Part shown: piece after piece, positions 1-8,515 of the stretch
Layout: each line of letters begins with the position of its first letter
Numbering within the stretch: position 1 is the stretch's first letter
Source: UBA6168 sp964423205
GTDB lineage: Bacteria; Bacteroidota; Bacteroidia; Chitinophagales; Saprospiraceae
Length of the DNA: 64,000 nt
Direction: 5' to 3'
Assembly (NCBI GenBank): GCA_964423205.1
Contig: CAYRDX010000009.1
Coordinates: forward strand, 1 to 64,000
Made by a program: the position numbers and the translations under genes
Notes under the pieces: model-generated
What the model was told of the DNA's origin: nothing
The model's database searches: none
What the model saw: only the letters and a program-made list of their open reading frames with translations

Positions 1-1
1 A

Positions 2-127
2 GACCCATCAACTACTACTCCGGGAACTACCATACCGACAACAGACCCATCCACCACCACTCCGGGTACTACCACACCGACAACAGACCCATCCACCACC
101 ACTCCATCAACCACAGAGCCTTCAACT
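2..127 (+). repeat. 42-bp tandem repeat encoding DPSTTTPGTTTPTT
   Basis: Three in-frame 42-bp units at 2-43, 44-85 and 86-127. The first two differ by little (Thr/Ile at one site); the third diverges at its end (PSTTEPST). The array probably continues upstream of the window and encodes a flexible stalk, possibly O-glycosylated. Copy number may vary between strains. Confidence 0.85.
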
Positions 128-691
128 GGAAATTCCACCGATCCGAATTCCACTTCATCAGGTCAAACTGGGAACCAAAATATTTCACCTCAAAACAGGC
201 AGGGTTCACATCAATTAAACGCAAGAGTTCCTAAAGTTGCTTTGCTCGACATCGAGCCCAGTGATCAGGCTATAGCGCTTAATGTCAAAACACCTACAGA
301 AGCCGGTAATGCTTTGGAGGTAAGTGATATTGATAATTCACTTTGGCTGAACTACTCATCTATTGTGGGCAATTCGCCTCAGGACAGAAGGACTGTCCTG
401 GTGTCTTTTACAGGAACATTGCCTCTTGGATTTGGCATCAGGGTACAGGCACTAGCCTATAGAGGAGCCGGTGCCGGAGCCATAGGAACATCTGGAAGTA
501 TGATAGCCCTGGCCACTCCTAATGTATTTTACACGCTGATAAACAATATTGGCAGTTCTTATACCGGTAATGGTGTGAATAACGGACACCAACTGGCCTA
601 TAGCCTCGTCCGTGAAGACGCCAATTACGGACTGCTCAATTTCAATACAGATTATTCCATACTGGTTACTTATACTTTGACGGATAACTGA
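2..691 (+). CDS. Thr/Pro-repeat surface protein, C-terminal part (5' truncated)
   Basis: The frame is open from the window edge to the TGA at 689-691, so the N-terminus lies outside. The visible part starts with a Thr/Pro/Ser-rich stalk of three 14-residue units (DPSTTTPGTTTPTT-like), then a Ser/Asn/Gln-rich linker to about position 225. A compact ~150-residue domain follows, rich in small and hydrophobic residues and ending in SILVTYTLTDN, which looks like a secreted beta-sandwich. Internal TTG or ATG codons could be mistaken for a start, but the repeat stalk is clearly in frame. I do not recognise the domain as a named family. Stalk plus beta domain suggests an exported cell-surface protein, which is inference. 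No T9SS sorting tail is apparent. Confidence 0.7.
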   Translation, partial: DPSTTTPGTTIPTTDPSTTTPGTTTPTTDPSTTTPSTTEPSTGNSTDPNSTSSGQTGNQNISPQNRQGSHQLNARVPKVALLDIEPSDQAIALNVKTPTEAGNALEVSDIDNSLWLNYSSIVGNSPQDRRTVLVSFTGTLPLGFGIRVQALAYRGAGAGAIGTSGSMIALATPNVFYTLINNIGSSYTGNGVNNGHQLAYSLVREDANYGLLNFNTDYSILVTYTLTDN

Positions 692-762
692 TTCCTGCAA
701 AATTTCTTACTTTGTCGGGCATAGGATTCAAAATCAGTGCTTTCTAACAAGAGTTTTACCCG

Positions 763-1146
763 ATGAAAATGTACATTTTTTTTCTTTTTGTATTAATCGC
801 CGCAACAGCCAGTGCTCAAAACTATCTCGCCGATAAATTGGCAGGAACTTACAAGGGCCTTTTTCAAAGCCCATCCATTTCCGCTCCCATAACAGACTAT
901 CAAATCACCGTTACAAAAATTGACAGCGTTCATATCAAGATTGCTCCATTGGCAGGAACCGTTTCCACCTCTTTCGAAGCCAAACTCTCAGAGCAATTTG
1001 GGATGATTATGTTAAAAGCCACCTCTGACATCATTGCCGTTAGCGGCACCTACTCCGATTTGAACGGCAGGTTATCCTACAGTTACCACCTTGGAGGCGC
1101 AGAGAATAGGAATATTGAGGTGTTTTTAGGGACGAAGGAGGAATGA
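763..1146 (+). CDS. Small secreted hypothetical protein
   Basis: 127 residues. The N-terminus MKMYIFFLFVLIAATASAQ is a clear Sec signal peptide with probable cleavage after ASA, so the mature protein is about 110 residues and exported. The rest alternates hydrophobic and polar residues (DYQITVTKID, IKIAPLAG, LSYSYHLGG), consistent with a small beta-barrel or lipocalin-like fold, although no family motif is visible. It has no lipobox and no T9SS tail. The ATG at 763 is chosen because it directly precedes the signal peptide. It is separated from the upstream gene by 71 bp. Function unknown. Confidence 0.65.
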   Translation: MKMYIFFLFVLIAATASAQNYLADKLAGTYKGLFQSPSISAPITDYQITVTKIDSVHIKIAPLAGTVSTSFEAKLSEQFGMIMLKATSDIIAVSGTYSDLNGRLSYSYHLGGAENRNIEVFLGTKEE

Positions 1147-1637
1147 GTAGTTAGTTTGCCTCTGTTATTGATTTTTAATAAAATGATTCATCCCTAAACT
1201 GCTGAAGTATAATTCTATACGGGATAGGTAAAATGTTATGTTTGATTTGTCAAGAAATCAACAAACATGGAGTATTCATCAAGGGTGAAATGGAGTATCT
1301 TGGAGCGTTAATTTATTATTCCTGCAGGTATCCTTTTAGTTTCCAATACCTATTTTACAGAAAATGACCTAAGCTTTGAATAGACATTTCCCGGTAAAAA
1401 TCAGGAAAAAGGGTTTTGATATTCTTTGGAACCTGTGAATTAGAAATAAACCTAAACAAACACTATAATGAAACTAGCTTGCCGAAGTGCTTACCTGATT
1501 TTATACTTTTCCGATTACTATTTTGGATTAAATTACTGCCATTGGTGGGTAATGTAGTCAAAGCTGATGCATGCTTGTTTAGGCATCCTCATTGAATAAT
1601 AGACATGTGCTTTATAGAATCATTAATCTTGTTGAAC
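1147..1637. other. Intergenic region without recognised gene
   Basis: AT-rich spacer between two secreted-protein genes. It is broken by stops in all frames. A 29-codon frame starting with ATG at 1468 was seen but has no supporting feature. The region probably holds the promoter of the large T9SS gene, but no convincing TTG/TAnnTTTG pair was found. Confidence 0.5.
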
Positions 1638-4600
1638 ATGAAAATTCTTAACATGATGAAAGTTAGTGGGTTAGTTTTTGCCACTCTATTGTGGAGTAGT
1701 CTTGCATTAGAAGTTTCAGCACAAATTTCCCTTGGTGCTGTCAGTTATACTCAAAACTTTAATACTCTTGCCAATACTGGTACAAGTATTTCTGTTCCTT
1801 CCGGTTGGGCATTTCTGGAAACAGGTTCTAGTGCCAATACTACTTATACTGCCGGAACGGGTTCAAGTACGACTGGAGACACTTATAGTTTTGGTTCTTC
1901 TGGTAGTACAGAAAGGGCATTCGGGGGGTTGCGAAGTGGCGCTCTTGTTCCAATAATTGGTGCCAGTTTTAAAAATGAAACTGGTGCTACTATTAACCAA
2001 CTTTCCATCTCTTATTATGGCGAACAATGGAGAATAGGTGTTACTAATAGGGGAGCAGCTGATCGAATGGATTTCCAATATAGTACGAATGCAACAAGTA
2101 TTATAAGTGGTACCTGGACGGACGTCGATAACTTGGATTTTAATTCCCCTGTTACCCTCGGAACAGCTGGTTCTCTGGATGGTAATACAAGTGCTAACCG
2201 GACGAATATATCGTTTACCATAACTGGATTAAACATTTCTAATGGCTCAACATTTTGGATCAGATGGACTGATTATGATATTCCCAGTTCAGATGATGGT
2301 TTGGCTATTGATGATTTTGAAATAACAGGCTCAGCGACATCCTGCACACCTCCAACTATATCACAAGTCGATGTTACTCAGCCCACTTGTATCTCTCCAA
2401 CTGGTGAACTGGTTATCAGTGCCAATGGTTCAGGAACCCTTGAATACAGTGTAAATAATGGTGTCAGTTATCAAGGTTCAGCGACTTTCTCCAGCTTAAA
2501 TCCAGGTATTTATACCATTAAAGTCAGGTTACAGGCCGACCAATCCTGTGTGGCCACTTACACCAGTAACCCAGTTGTCTTGAATACTCCTACTGGTTGT
2601 CTCCCAGATTGCGGGAATTTGTTCTTTTCTGAATATATGGAAGGATCCAGTTTTAATAAATGTCTGGAGATTTACAATCCAACAGGTAGTGCTATTGATC
2701 TGGCCGCAGGAGGGTACAAAGTCAATATTAGCTTTAATGGTGGAACCAGTACCAACAGCACCAACCTGACAGGTACCATCTATTCTGGCAGTGTTTATAT
2801 TATTTGCCACACCTCTCTTGATACTACACTGGGAATTATTCCTAACCAGATGCACAATAACATCCAATTTAACGGAGACGATGCCGTGGAACTGGTCAAA
2901 GGAACCACTACCCTGGATGTAATCGGACAAATCGGATTTCGGCCAACTGCTGAATGGGGAAGCGGACTTACTTCAACTGCCGACAACACATTGAGGAGAA
3001 AACCCTCTGTTCAAAAAGGCGATGACGATGGAGGTGATGCATTTGTCCCAGCCACCGAATGGCTCGGATTCGCACAAAATACCGCTGACGGATTTGGATT
3101 CCACGCCACAGCCTGTGTATGTGTTACTCCGGTGTTCAGTGCACCAACGGTAACTCAACCCACTTGTGCCGTGCTGACAGGTACTATAAAAATAAACATA
3201 GCCACACCTGGTGACTTTGAGTACAGCGTGGATAACGGCGCTACCTGGAAAACCACCAATACCATCAGTGGCCTTGAGCCCGGAAGCTATCACATAAAAG
3301 TGCGCTGGAAGGATAATCCTTCTTGCATGGCTACTTATGCCAGCAATCCGATCGTTCTGACTGCCGCTCCCCTGACAAAACTGAGCATTCTCTGCAAGGA
3401 CCATACAGTATTTTTAGGTGGAACCGGAGTTGCATCAATCAGGCCGGTTGATGTTTACATAGGTCCTTTGGAGCGTTGTATTTCTGTGAATCTAACCGGC
3501 ATAAGTAGAAGTGAATTCACCTGTGCAGATATTGGAAAGAGCATTCCCGTCACTTTGAATGCAATAGATATGGCAAGCAATAAAGCAAGTTGCGTCAGTA
3601 CTGTCAAGGTATTGGACAGTAACATGCCACCAAGCATTTCATGTACTGACTTGGCCATTCAAATTAATGAAAAGGGAGTCGCTGAACTGACACCTGCGCA
3701 AGTTTTACTGAGTGAGGTGAATCCATGCAATGTGGGTACTAAAGTTCTCAGCAAAACCATTTTTAATTGTAATGATGTAGGTCCTAATTCAGTTGTACTG
3801 ACAGTAACCAATCTAAATGGATCAACCAATCGCTGTAATGTATTCGTAACCGTTATAGGACATCCCTCCATCAATTCCGGCGTATTGGAAATCTGCGATG
3901 GCATAGACAACAACTGCAACGGCCTGGTGGATGAAGGTTTCGACCTCGACGGCAATGGTTACACCTCCTGTGCTGGCGACTGCGACGACTTCAACCCCGC
4001 TGTTAATCCGGGGGCAAAGGAGATTTGTAACGGTGTTGATGAAAACTGCAATGGACTTATCGATGAGGGTGTAACTCCAAAGTGGTATGCTGATGCTGAC
4101 GGCGATGGATTTGGCGATCCCGGCAATATGCTGGAAGATTGCTTTGAAATCTTTGGCTATGTTTCCAACAACAAGGATTGTGACGATACCAATGCTGCTA
4201 TTTTCCCCGGTGCTCCTGAACTTTGCGACGGCATCGACAACAACTGCAACAAGCAATTTGATGAAAATGCGAAAACACCCTGGTACCGAGATACCGATGG
4301 CGATGGTTTTGGAAATCCTGCCATGTCCGTGTTGGCTTGTACTGCTCCGGAAGGGTACCTGGCTGATAAAACCGATTGTAATGATGGCAATGCCAATATA
4401 CACCCTGGTGCAGCAGAATTGTGTAACGGCATTGATGACAACTGCAATGGCCTGATTGATGAAGGTGTTATGGCTACCTGGTACGCCGATGCTGATGGCG
4501 ACGGATATGGAAATCCCGCTGTTACAGCTCTGGGCTGCGTTGCACCCACCGGATTTGTTGCAGACAATACCGATTGCCATGATGGCAAAGCTCATATTAA

Positions 4601-5429
4601 TCCAGGTATGCCTGAGTTGTGCAATGGTTTAGATGATAATTGTAATGGCCTGGTTGACGAAGGAGTGACAGGTGGTGTCTATGTTGGCTCAGTTTCTTTC
4701 ACTACTCAGGCTCAACTCAATGCCTGGAGAGCATGTTATGGGGTCATTGATGGCAATCTGTACATCTTTGGAAATGATATTACAGACCTCAGTCCGCTCC
4801 TGGGCCTGACCAAAGTGACCGGTCATGTTGAAATAAAAAACAACCTCGTATTGAAAACGCTGCAAGGTTTGAACAACCTGAAGGAAATTGGTGGCAGCCT
4901 ATCCATTTATTTCAACAATGTGTTGGCTACACTAAATGGTCTTAACAATCTGGCGAAAGTCAATGCCGGACTGGGCATATTTTATAATCCCTCACTGTCC
5001 GATTGCTGCCCTGTTTACAACCTGTTGAATTCTGGGGGAGTGCGCCGCTACACTTCCATATTTGGAAACCGAACCGGATGTGAAAGTGTTACCGGAATTA
5101 TCACGGCATGTGGCATGGCACCACTTCAGAACAGTTCACAAGTTCCTGTGACCACAGTACCAAATCCTGTATTCAAGGAGTACAATCTCATTGTTTATCC
5201 CAATCCCGCTCAGACGGAAGTAAACCTGGTACTCCCGGGAGTGAATGCTCCCACGGAGATCAGTATCTACGACCAGTTAGGTCGGATAGTCTGGACGGAG
5301 AAATGGGAAAAAGGAAGATCTTCAACTACCATCAGTTTGGAGGAAACCCGATTTGTGAAGGGAGTCTACACCGTAAAGGCTGTAACATTTGACCAGGTTC
5401 TGGCGAAGCAATTAGTGATTCACAGATAA
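1638..5429 (+). CDS. Large multidomain T9SS-secreted protein with lamin-tail and MopE-type motifs
   Basis: About 1263 residues from the ATG at 1638, preferred over the upstream ATG at 1605 because MKILNMMKVSGLVFATLL...SAQ then forms a normal signal peptide. Modules in order: an N-terminal beta-rich domain (to ~2340); a PTC...EYSVNNG-type repeat (~2350-2600); a lamin-tail-like domain beginning LFFSEYMEGSS (~2610-3110); a second PTC repeat (~3130-3370); two HYR/Ig-like domains (~3380-3870); five Cys/Asp motifs of the MopE putative metal-binding type such as CDGIDNNCNGLVDEG, separated by D-x-D-G-D-G stretches (~3890-4670); a receptor-L/leucine-rich-like stretch (~4690-5090); and a T9SS type A sorting tail (YPNPAQTEVNL...GVYTVKAVTF...QLVIHR). 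It is probably attached to or released from the cell surface. The Asp-rich repeats suggest Ca or other metal binding (family knowledge). Ligand unknown. Confidence 0.85.
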   Translation: MKILNMMKVSGLVFATLLWSSLALEVSAQISLGAVSYTQNFNTLANTGTSISVPSGWAFLETGSSANTTYTAGTGSSTTGDTYSFGSSGSTERAFGGLRSGALVPIIGASFKNETGATINQLSISYYGEQWRIGVTNRGAADRMDFQYSTNATSIISGTWTDVDNLDFNSPVTLGTAGSLDGNTSANRTNISFTITGLNISNGSTFWIRWTDYDIPSSDDGLAIDDFEITGSATSCTPPTISQVDVTQPTCISPTGELVISANGSGTLEYSVNNGVSYQGSATFSSLNPGIYTIKVRLQADQSCVATYTSNPVVLNTPTGCLPDCGNLFFSEYMEGSSFNKCLEIYNPTGSAIDLAAGGYKVNISFNGGTSTNSTNLTGTIYSGSVYIICHTSLDTTLGIIPNQMHNNIQFNGDDAVELVKGTTTLDVIGQIGFRPTAEWGSGLTSTADNTLRRKPSVQKGDDDGGDAFVPATEWLGFAQNTADGFGFHATACVCVTPVFSAPTVTQPTCAVLTGTIKINIATPGDFEYSVDNGATWKTTNTISGLEPGSYHIKVRWKDNPSCMATYASNPIVLTAAPLTKLSILCKDHTVFLGGTGVASIRPVDVYIGPLERCISVNLTGISRSEFTCADIGKSIPVTLNAIDMASNKASCVSTVKVLDSNMPPSISCTDLAIQINEKGVAELTPAQVLLSEVNPCNVGTKVLSKTIFNCNDVGPNSVVLTVTNLNGSTNRCNVFVTVIGHPSINSGVLEICDGIDNNCNGLVDEGFDLDGNGYTSCAGDCDDFNPAVNPGAKEICNGVDENCNGLIDEGVTPKWYADADGDGFGDPGNMLEDCFEIFGYVSNNKDCDDTNAAIFPGAPELCDGIDNNCNKQFDENAKTPWYRDTDGDGFGNPAMSVLACTAPEGYLADKTDCNDGNANIHPGAAELCNGIDDNCNGLIDEGVMATWYADADGDGYGNPAVTALGCVAPTGFVADNTDCHDGKAHINPGMPELCNGLDDNCNGLVDEGVTGGVYVGSVSFTTQAQLNAWRACYGVIDGNLYIFGNDITDLSPLLGLTKVTGHVEIKNNLVLKTLQGLNNLKEIGGSLSIYFNNVLATLNGLNNLAKVNAGLGIFYNPSLSDCCPVYNLLNSGGVRRYTSIFGNRTGCESVTGIITACGMAPLQNSSQVPVTTVPNPVFKEYNLIVYPNPAQTEVNLVLPGVNAPTEISIYDQLGRIVWTEKWEKGRSSTTISLEETRFVKGVYTVKAVTFDQVLAKQLVIHR

Positions 5430-5469
5430 TTGGCTACCTGCCCCTGCGGGGTTGGCATTTGGCTGGCCG

Positions 5470-5513
5470 ATTGAGGGTCTGACTCCAAGTCAGGCCCTCA
5501 ATTTTGATTTTTG
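5470..5513 (+). terminator. Rho-independent terminator after the T9SS gene
   Basis: A 15-bp inverted repeat (ATTGAGGGTCTGACT ... AGTCAGGCCCTCAAT, one G-T wobble) with a 4-nt loop, followed by TTTTGATTTTT. It lies 40 bp after the stop codon at 5429. The opposite strand gene ends at 5606, so it may serve both directions. Confidence 0.8.
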
Positions 5514-5605
5514 GAACGCGGATGACACTGATGTTGAAGATAAAAGCGGATTTAGAAAAAACCATCCGTGAAAATCAGTTGTATCCGCCCAATCCGCGTT
5601 GCCAT

Positions 5606-7072
5606 TCATTTCCGCTCCAACTTCCAGGCTGTTAAGAGATAAACAGCGATAAGAATAGTATTGAAACCCAGGGCCATTGCCTGACTAATGGCCAGGTTTT
5701 TCTCAAAGTATTCGCCAACGAAGAACAAAACCCAGGCAAAGCCAATGTAAAATGCAACCTTTCCCCAGTTGTATTCAACAGGGTAATATTTGCGGCCCCA
5801 CCACCAGCAGGCAGCTGTCATGGCGGCATAGGTAATGAGGTGAGCCCATGCAGAACCCATGTACCCAATCCGTGGAATCCAGTAAACGTTGAGCACTATG
5901 GTAATGACGGCCCCGCCGACGGCTATCCAGCCTCCCAACATCGTTTGGTCGGTGAGTTTGTACCATATAGATACATTGTAATACATTCCGAGGAACAGGT
6001 TGGCCATCAGCAGAATGGGCACGACTGCCAAACCACCCCAATAGTCTCTTCCCACGAAATGTTTAAAGATATCGAGGTAAAGCATGACCCCAAGAAAGGC
6101 CAGAGAGCCAGCAATAGTGAAATAGGTGGTAATTCTGCCGTAAAGCTGTCTTGATTCGCTGTTTTTGGCATTGGCAAAAAAGAATGGTTCGGCGGCGTAG
6201 CGGAATGCCTGTGTAAAGAGGCTCATGAGCATGGCCAGTTTGTAACAGGCAGAGTACACGCCGATTTGTCCGAGGTTTTCCTGTGTTGTTCCGGGCAAAA
6301 GGTGTTTAAGCAGTACCCGGTCCAGCATTTCATTGATGATGCCGCCCATGCTGGCAAGGATGAGCGGTGCGGCGTACAAAAACATGATTTTCCAAAGCCG
6401 GGGATTGAATTGCCATTTTACCCTCATCATCTCCGGTACCAGCATCAATAAAACGACCGCACTGGCTATCAGATTGGAGAGGAAAATATAACCTACTCCG
6501 AATTCCCGGTCGTAAATCATATCAATAAAGTCAGTGGCTAGGCCCTTTTTCAGCAGCCAAGGGCACAGTATCAGGAAAAACAGATTGAAGCCAATATTGA
6601 GGGCTATGCCGGTGAGCCGTACCGCAGCAAATCTTATGGGTCTGCTTTCAAGCCTCAGACGGGCCAGAGGGATTTCGGCCAGCGTATCCAGAGCCAGTAT
6701 CAGACCGAATATGGTGATGTAACTGCTCTGAAATGGTGCATAATCCAGCCAGGACGTTATTTCTTTTGAAAAAACGAGTATAAGTAATGAAAACAAAAGT
6801 GAAGTACCTGCTACCGACCAAAGGGAAGTGGAATAGGCTTCCTCTCTTTGCTCTTTATCTGTTCCAAAGCGGAAAAAAGCCGTTTCCATCCGGTAAATGA
6901 ATATCACCATCAGAAAGGCCGTCAGTGCATACAACTCCGACACAATGCCGTATTCTGCATCCAGGAAAATCCGGGTATAAATTGGCACGAGCAGGTAGTT
7001 CAGCACTCTGCCTATGATGGAACTAAGTCCATAAATGGCCGTTTCGCCAGCAAGTCGTTTGAGTAGTGACAA
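5606..7072 (-). CDS. MOP-superfamily polysaccharide flippase (Wzx-like)
   Basis: 488 residues with about 12-14 predicted hydrophobic segments across the whole length. The N-terminus (LLKRLAGETAIYGLSSIIGRVLNYLLVPIYTRIF) is the typical opening of oligosaccharide/polysaccharide biosynthesis flippases. These inner-membrane proteins move lipid-linked sugar units from the cytoplasmic to the periplasmic face for capsule, O-antigen or exopolysaccharide assembly. There are no glycosyltransferases nearby, so it stands alone, as is common in Bacteroidota. The ATG at 7072 is followed by a well conserved start and needs no change. Substrate cannot be told from the sequence. Confidence 0.88.
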   Translation of the reverse strand: MSLLKRLAGETAIYGLSSIIGRVLNYLLVPIYTRIFLDAEYGIVSELYALTAFLMVIFIYRMETAFFRFGTDKEQREEAYSTSLWSVAGTSLLFSLLILVFSKEITSWLDYAPFQSSYITIFGLILALDTLAEIPLARLRLESRPIRFAAVRLTGIALNIGFNLFFLILCPWLLKKGLATDFIDMIYDREFGVGYIFLSNLIASAVVLLMLVPEMMRVKWQFNPRLWKIMFLYAAPLILASMGGIINEMLDRVLLKHLLPGTTQENLGQIGVYSACYKLAMLMSLFTQAFRYAAEPFFFANAKNSESRQLYGRITTYFTIAGSLAFLGVMLYLDIFKHFVGRDYWGGLAVVPILLMANLFLGMYYNVSIWYKLTDQTMLGGWIAVGGAVITIVLNVYWIPRIGYMGSAWAHLITYAAMTAACWWWGRKYYPVEYNWGKVAFYIGFAWVLFFVGEYFEKNLAISQAMALGFNTILIAVYLLTAWKLERK

Positions 7073-7080
7073 GGTTTTAT

Positions 7081-7258
7081 TGTTGAGAATATGAGCATAT
7101 GAGGATATGAGGATATGAGGATTTGAGAATGGGAGGATTTGAAAAGGAAAAACAGATACTAATCTAAGCTCACCCTTTATATCTCATATCTCATAGTTCA
7201 TAGTTCATATCTCATAGTTCATAGTTCATAGTTCATATCTCATAGTTCAGTCGTGGCA
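7081..7258. repeat. Short-word tandem repeats upstream of the flippase gene
   Basis: 7081-7135 contains repeats of ATGAGGAT. 7180-7257 is built from 7-bp words ATCTCAT and AGTTCAT in irregular order. The reverse complement of the same 7-bp word recurs between the tRNA genes at 30491-30537. Probably slipped-strand simple-sequence DNA. Confidence 0.75.
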
Positions 7259-7260
7259 AA

Positions 7261-7294
7261 TTTGTTCAATTTCCTTCACAATCCTCTATCTTTA
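7261..7294 (+). promoter_or_regulatory. Candidate Bacteroidota promoter of the M42 peptidase gene
   Basis: TTTG at 7261-7264 and TATCTTTA at 7287-7294 with a 22-nt spacer, close to the TTTG/TAnnTTTG consensus of this phylum with one mismatch in the downstream box. It lies 85 bp before the ATG at 7379. A palindrome ACCCCGAGTACTCGGGGT sits between promoter and gene (7348-7365) and would be in the 5' leader. Confidence 0.5.
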
Positions 7295-7378
7295 CCCGGC
7301 TTTTAAAAATCAGTTATATTTTCCCGATTCAAATCCTCAATTCTTCACCCCGAGTACTCGGGGTCAAATCCTCCTAAA

Positions 7379-8443
7379 ATGGCCGATACCCAAAACATAA
7401 ACATCGCGCTACTCAGTAAAATTTGCGAAATCCCGGGGGCACCCGGTTTCGAACAGCGTATCCGGGAATTTGTGATACGGGAAATCAATCCTTTGGTTGA
7501 TGAAGTCAGCATCGACAACATGGGTAGTATCATTGCGGTGAAAAAAGGACGGGAACGCAAAAAGGTCGTAATTGCAGCCCACCTCGACGAGATTGGCTTT
7601 ATGGTGACCCATATCGATGAAGAGGGCTATGTCAGGATTCACCCTCTTGGTGGTTTTGACCCAAAGACATTGACCGCCCAGCGTGTGCTTGTCCATGGTA
7701 AAAAAGACATCATGGGTGTGATGGGTACCAAGCCTATTCATTTGATGAAACCTGAGGAGCGTAAGAAGGCACCGGATATCCAGGATTATTTTGTTGACCT
7801 CGGCCTGCCAAAATCAGAAGTCGAAAAAGTAGTGTCCGTGGGTGACCCCATCACCCGTGAGCGGGAACTCATTGAAGTAGGGGAGTGTGTCAATAGCAAG
7901 AGCATCGACAACAGGGTTTCGGTGTTCATTTTGATAGAGGCATTGCGGGAATTGCAGAGCAAGGAATTGCCTTACGATGTGTACGCTGTTTTCACCGTAC
8001 AGGAAGAAGTGGGCATTCGCGGTGCGGTATCTGCTGCCCACCGCCTCGACCCGGATTTCGGGATCGCACTCGATACGACCATTGCTTTTGATATTCCCGG
8101 CTCCAATCCTCACGAAGTGGTAACCAAACTCGGTAAAGGAACCGCCATCAAAATCATGGACAGCTCGGCGATCAGCGATTACCGCATGGTTCGTTATCTG
8201 AAAGAACTGGCGGAAAAAAACAATATCAAATGGCAACCGGAAATATTACCCGCTGGTGGAACAGATACCATGGGCATTCAGCGATACGGTAAACATGGTT
8301 CTATAGCAGGCGCAATTTCTATCCCTACAAGGCATATTCATTCGGTTATTGAGATGGCCAATAAGAATGATATACGCCAAAGTATCGAACTTCTGAAAGT
8401 AGCTCTTCTGAATCTGGACAATTACGACTGGACCTTCAAATAG
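7379..8443 (+). CDS. M42 family metallo-aminopeptidase (FrvX-like)
   Basis: 354 residues, normal for the family. M42 enzymes are cytosolic dodecameric (TET) di-metal aminopeptidases that trim short peptides. Visible metal and catalytic motifs: AAHLDEIGFMV (His68, Asp70), SKSIDNRVS (bridging Asp177), QEEVGIRGA (catalytic and ligand Glu209/210), ALDTTIAFDIPG (Asp232) and the C-terminal IPTRHIHS His. There is no signal peptide, in line with a cytosolic enzyme. The gene stands alone, with its own candidate promoter, and a DUF4143 ATPase gene follows 72 bp later on the same strand. The specific peptide preference (glutamyl, leucyl and so on) cannot be read from sequence. Confidence 0.93.
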   Translation: MADTQNINIALLSKICEIPGAPGFEQRIREFVIREINPLVDEVSIDNMGSIIAVKKGRERKKVVIAAHLDEIGFMVTHIDEEGYVRIHPLGGFDPKTLTAQRVLVHGKKDIMGVMGTKPIHLMKPEERKKAPDIQDYFVDLGLPKSEVEKVVSVGDPITRERELIEVGECVNSKSIDNRVSVFILIEALRELQSKELPYDVYAVFTVQEEVGIRGAVSAAHRLDPDFGIALDTTIAFDIPGSNPHEVVTKLGKGTAIKIMDSSAISDYRMVRYLKELAEKNNIKWQPEILPAGGTDTMGIQRYGKHGSIAGAISIPTRHIHSVIEMANKNDIRQSIELLKVALLNLDNYDWTFK

Positions 8444-8515
8444 GTCCAAATCCAAAAAAAAGGTAGAATTATTGGATTTGAATCCGAAAATTCAATTATT
8501 TTTCGGGAAAAACAA

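Noticed and set aside
1468..1556. 29-codon ATG frame upstream of the T9SS gene
   Set aside because: Too short, with no hydrophobic, basic or other distinctive pattern.
3822..4595. Long antisense frame under the MopE-type repeats
   Set aside because: It arises from the repetitive Asp/Asn/Gly codons of the sense gene and has no start signal or recognisable domain.
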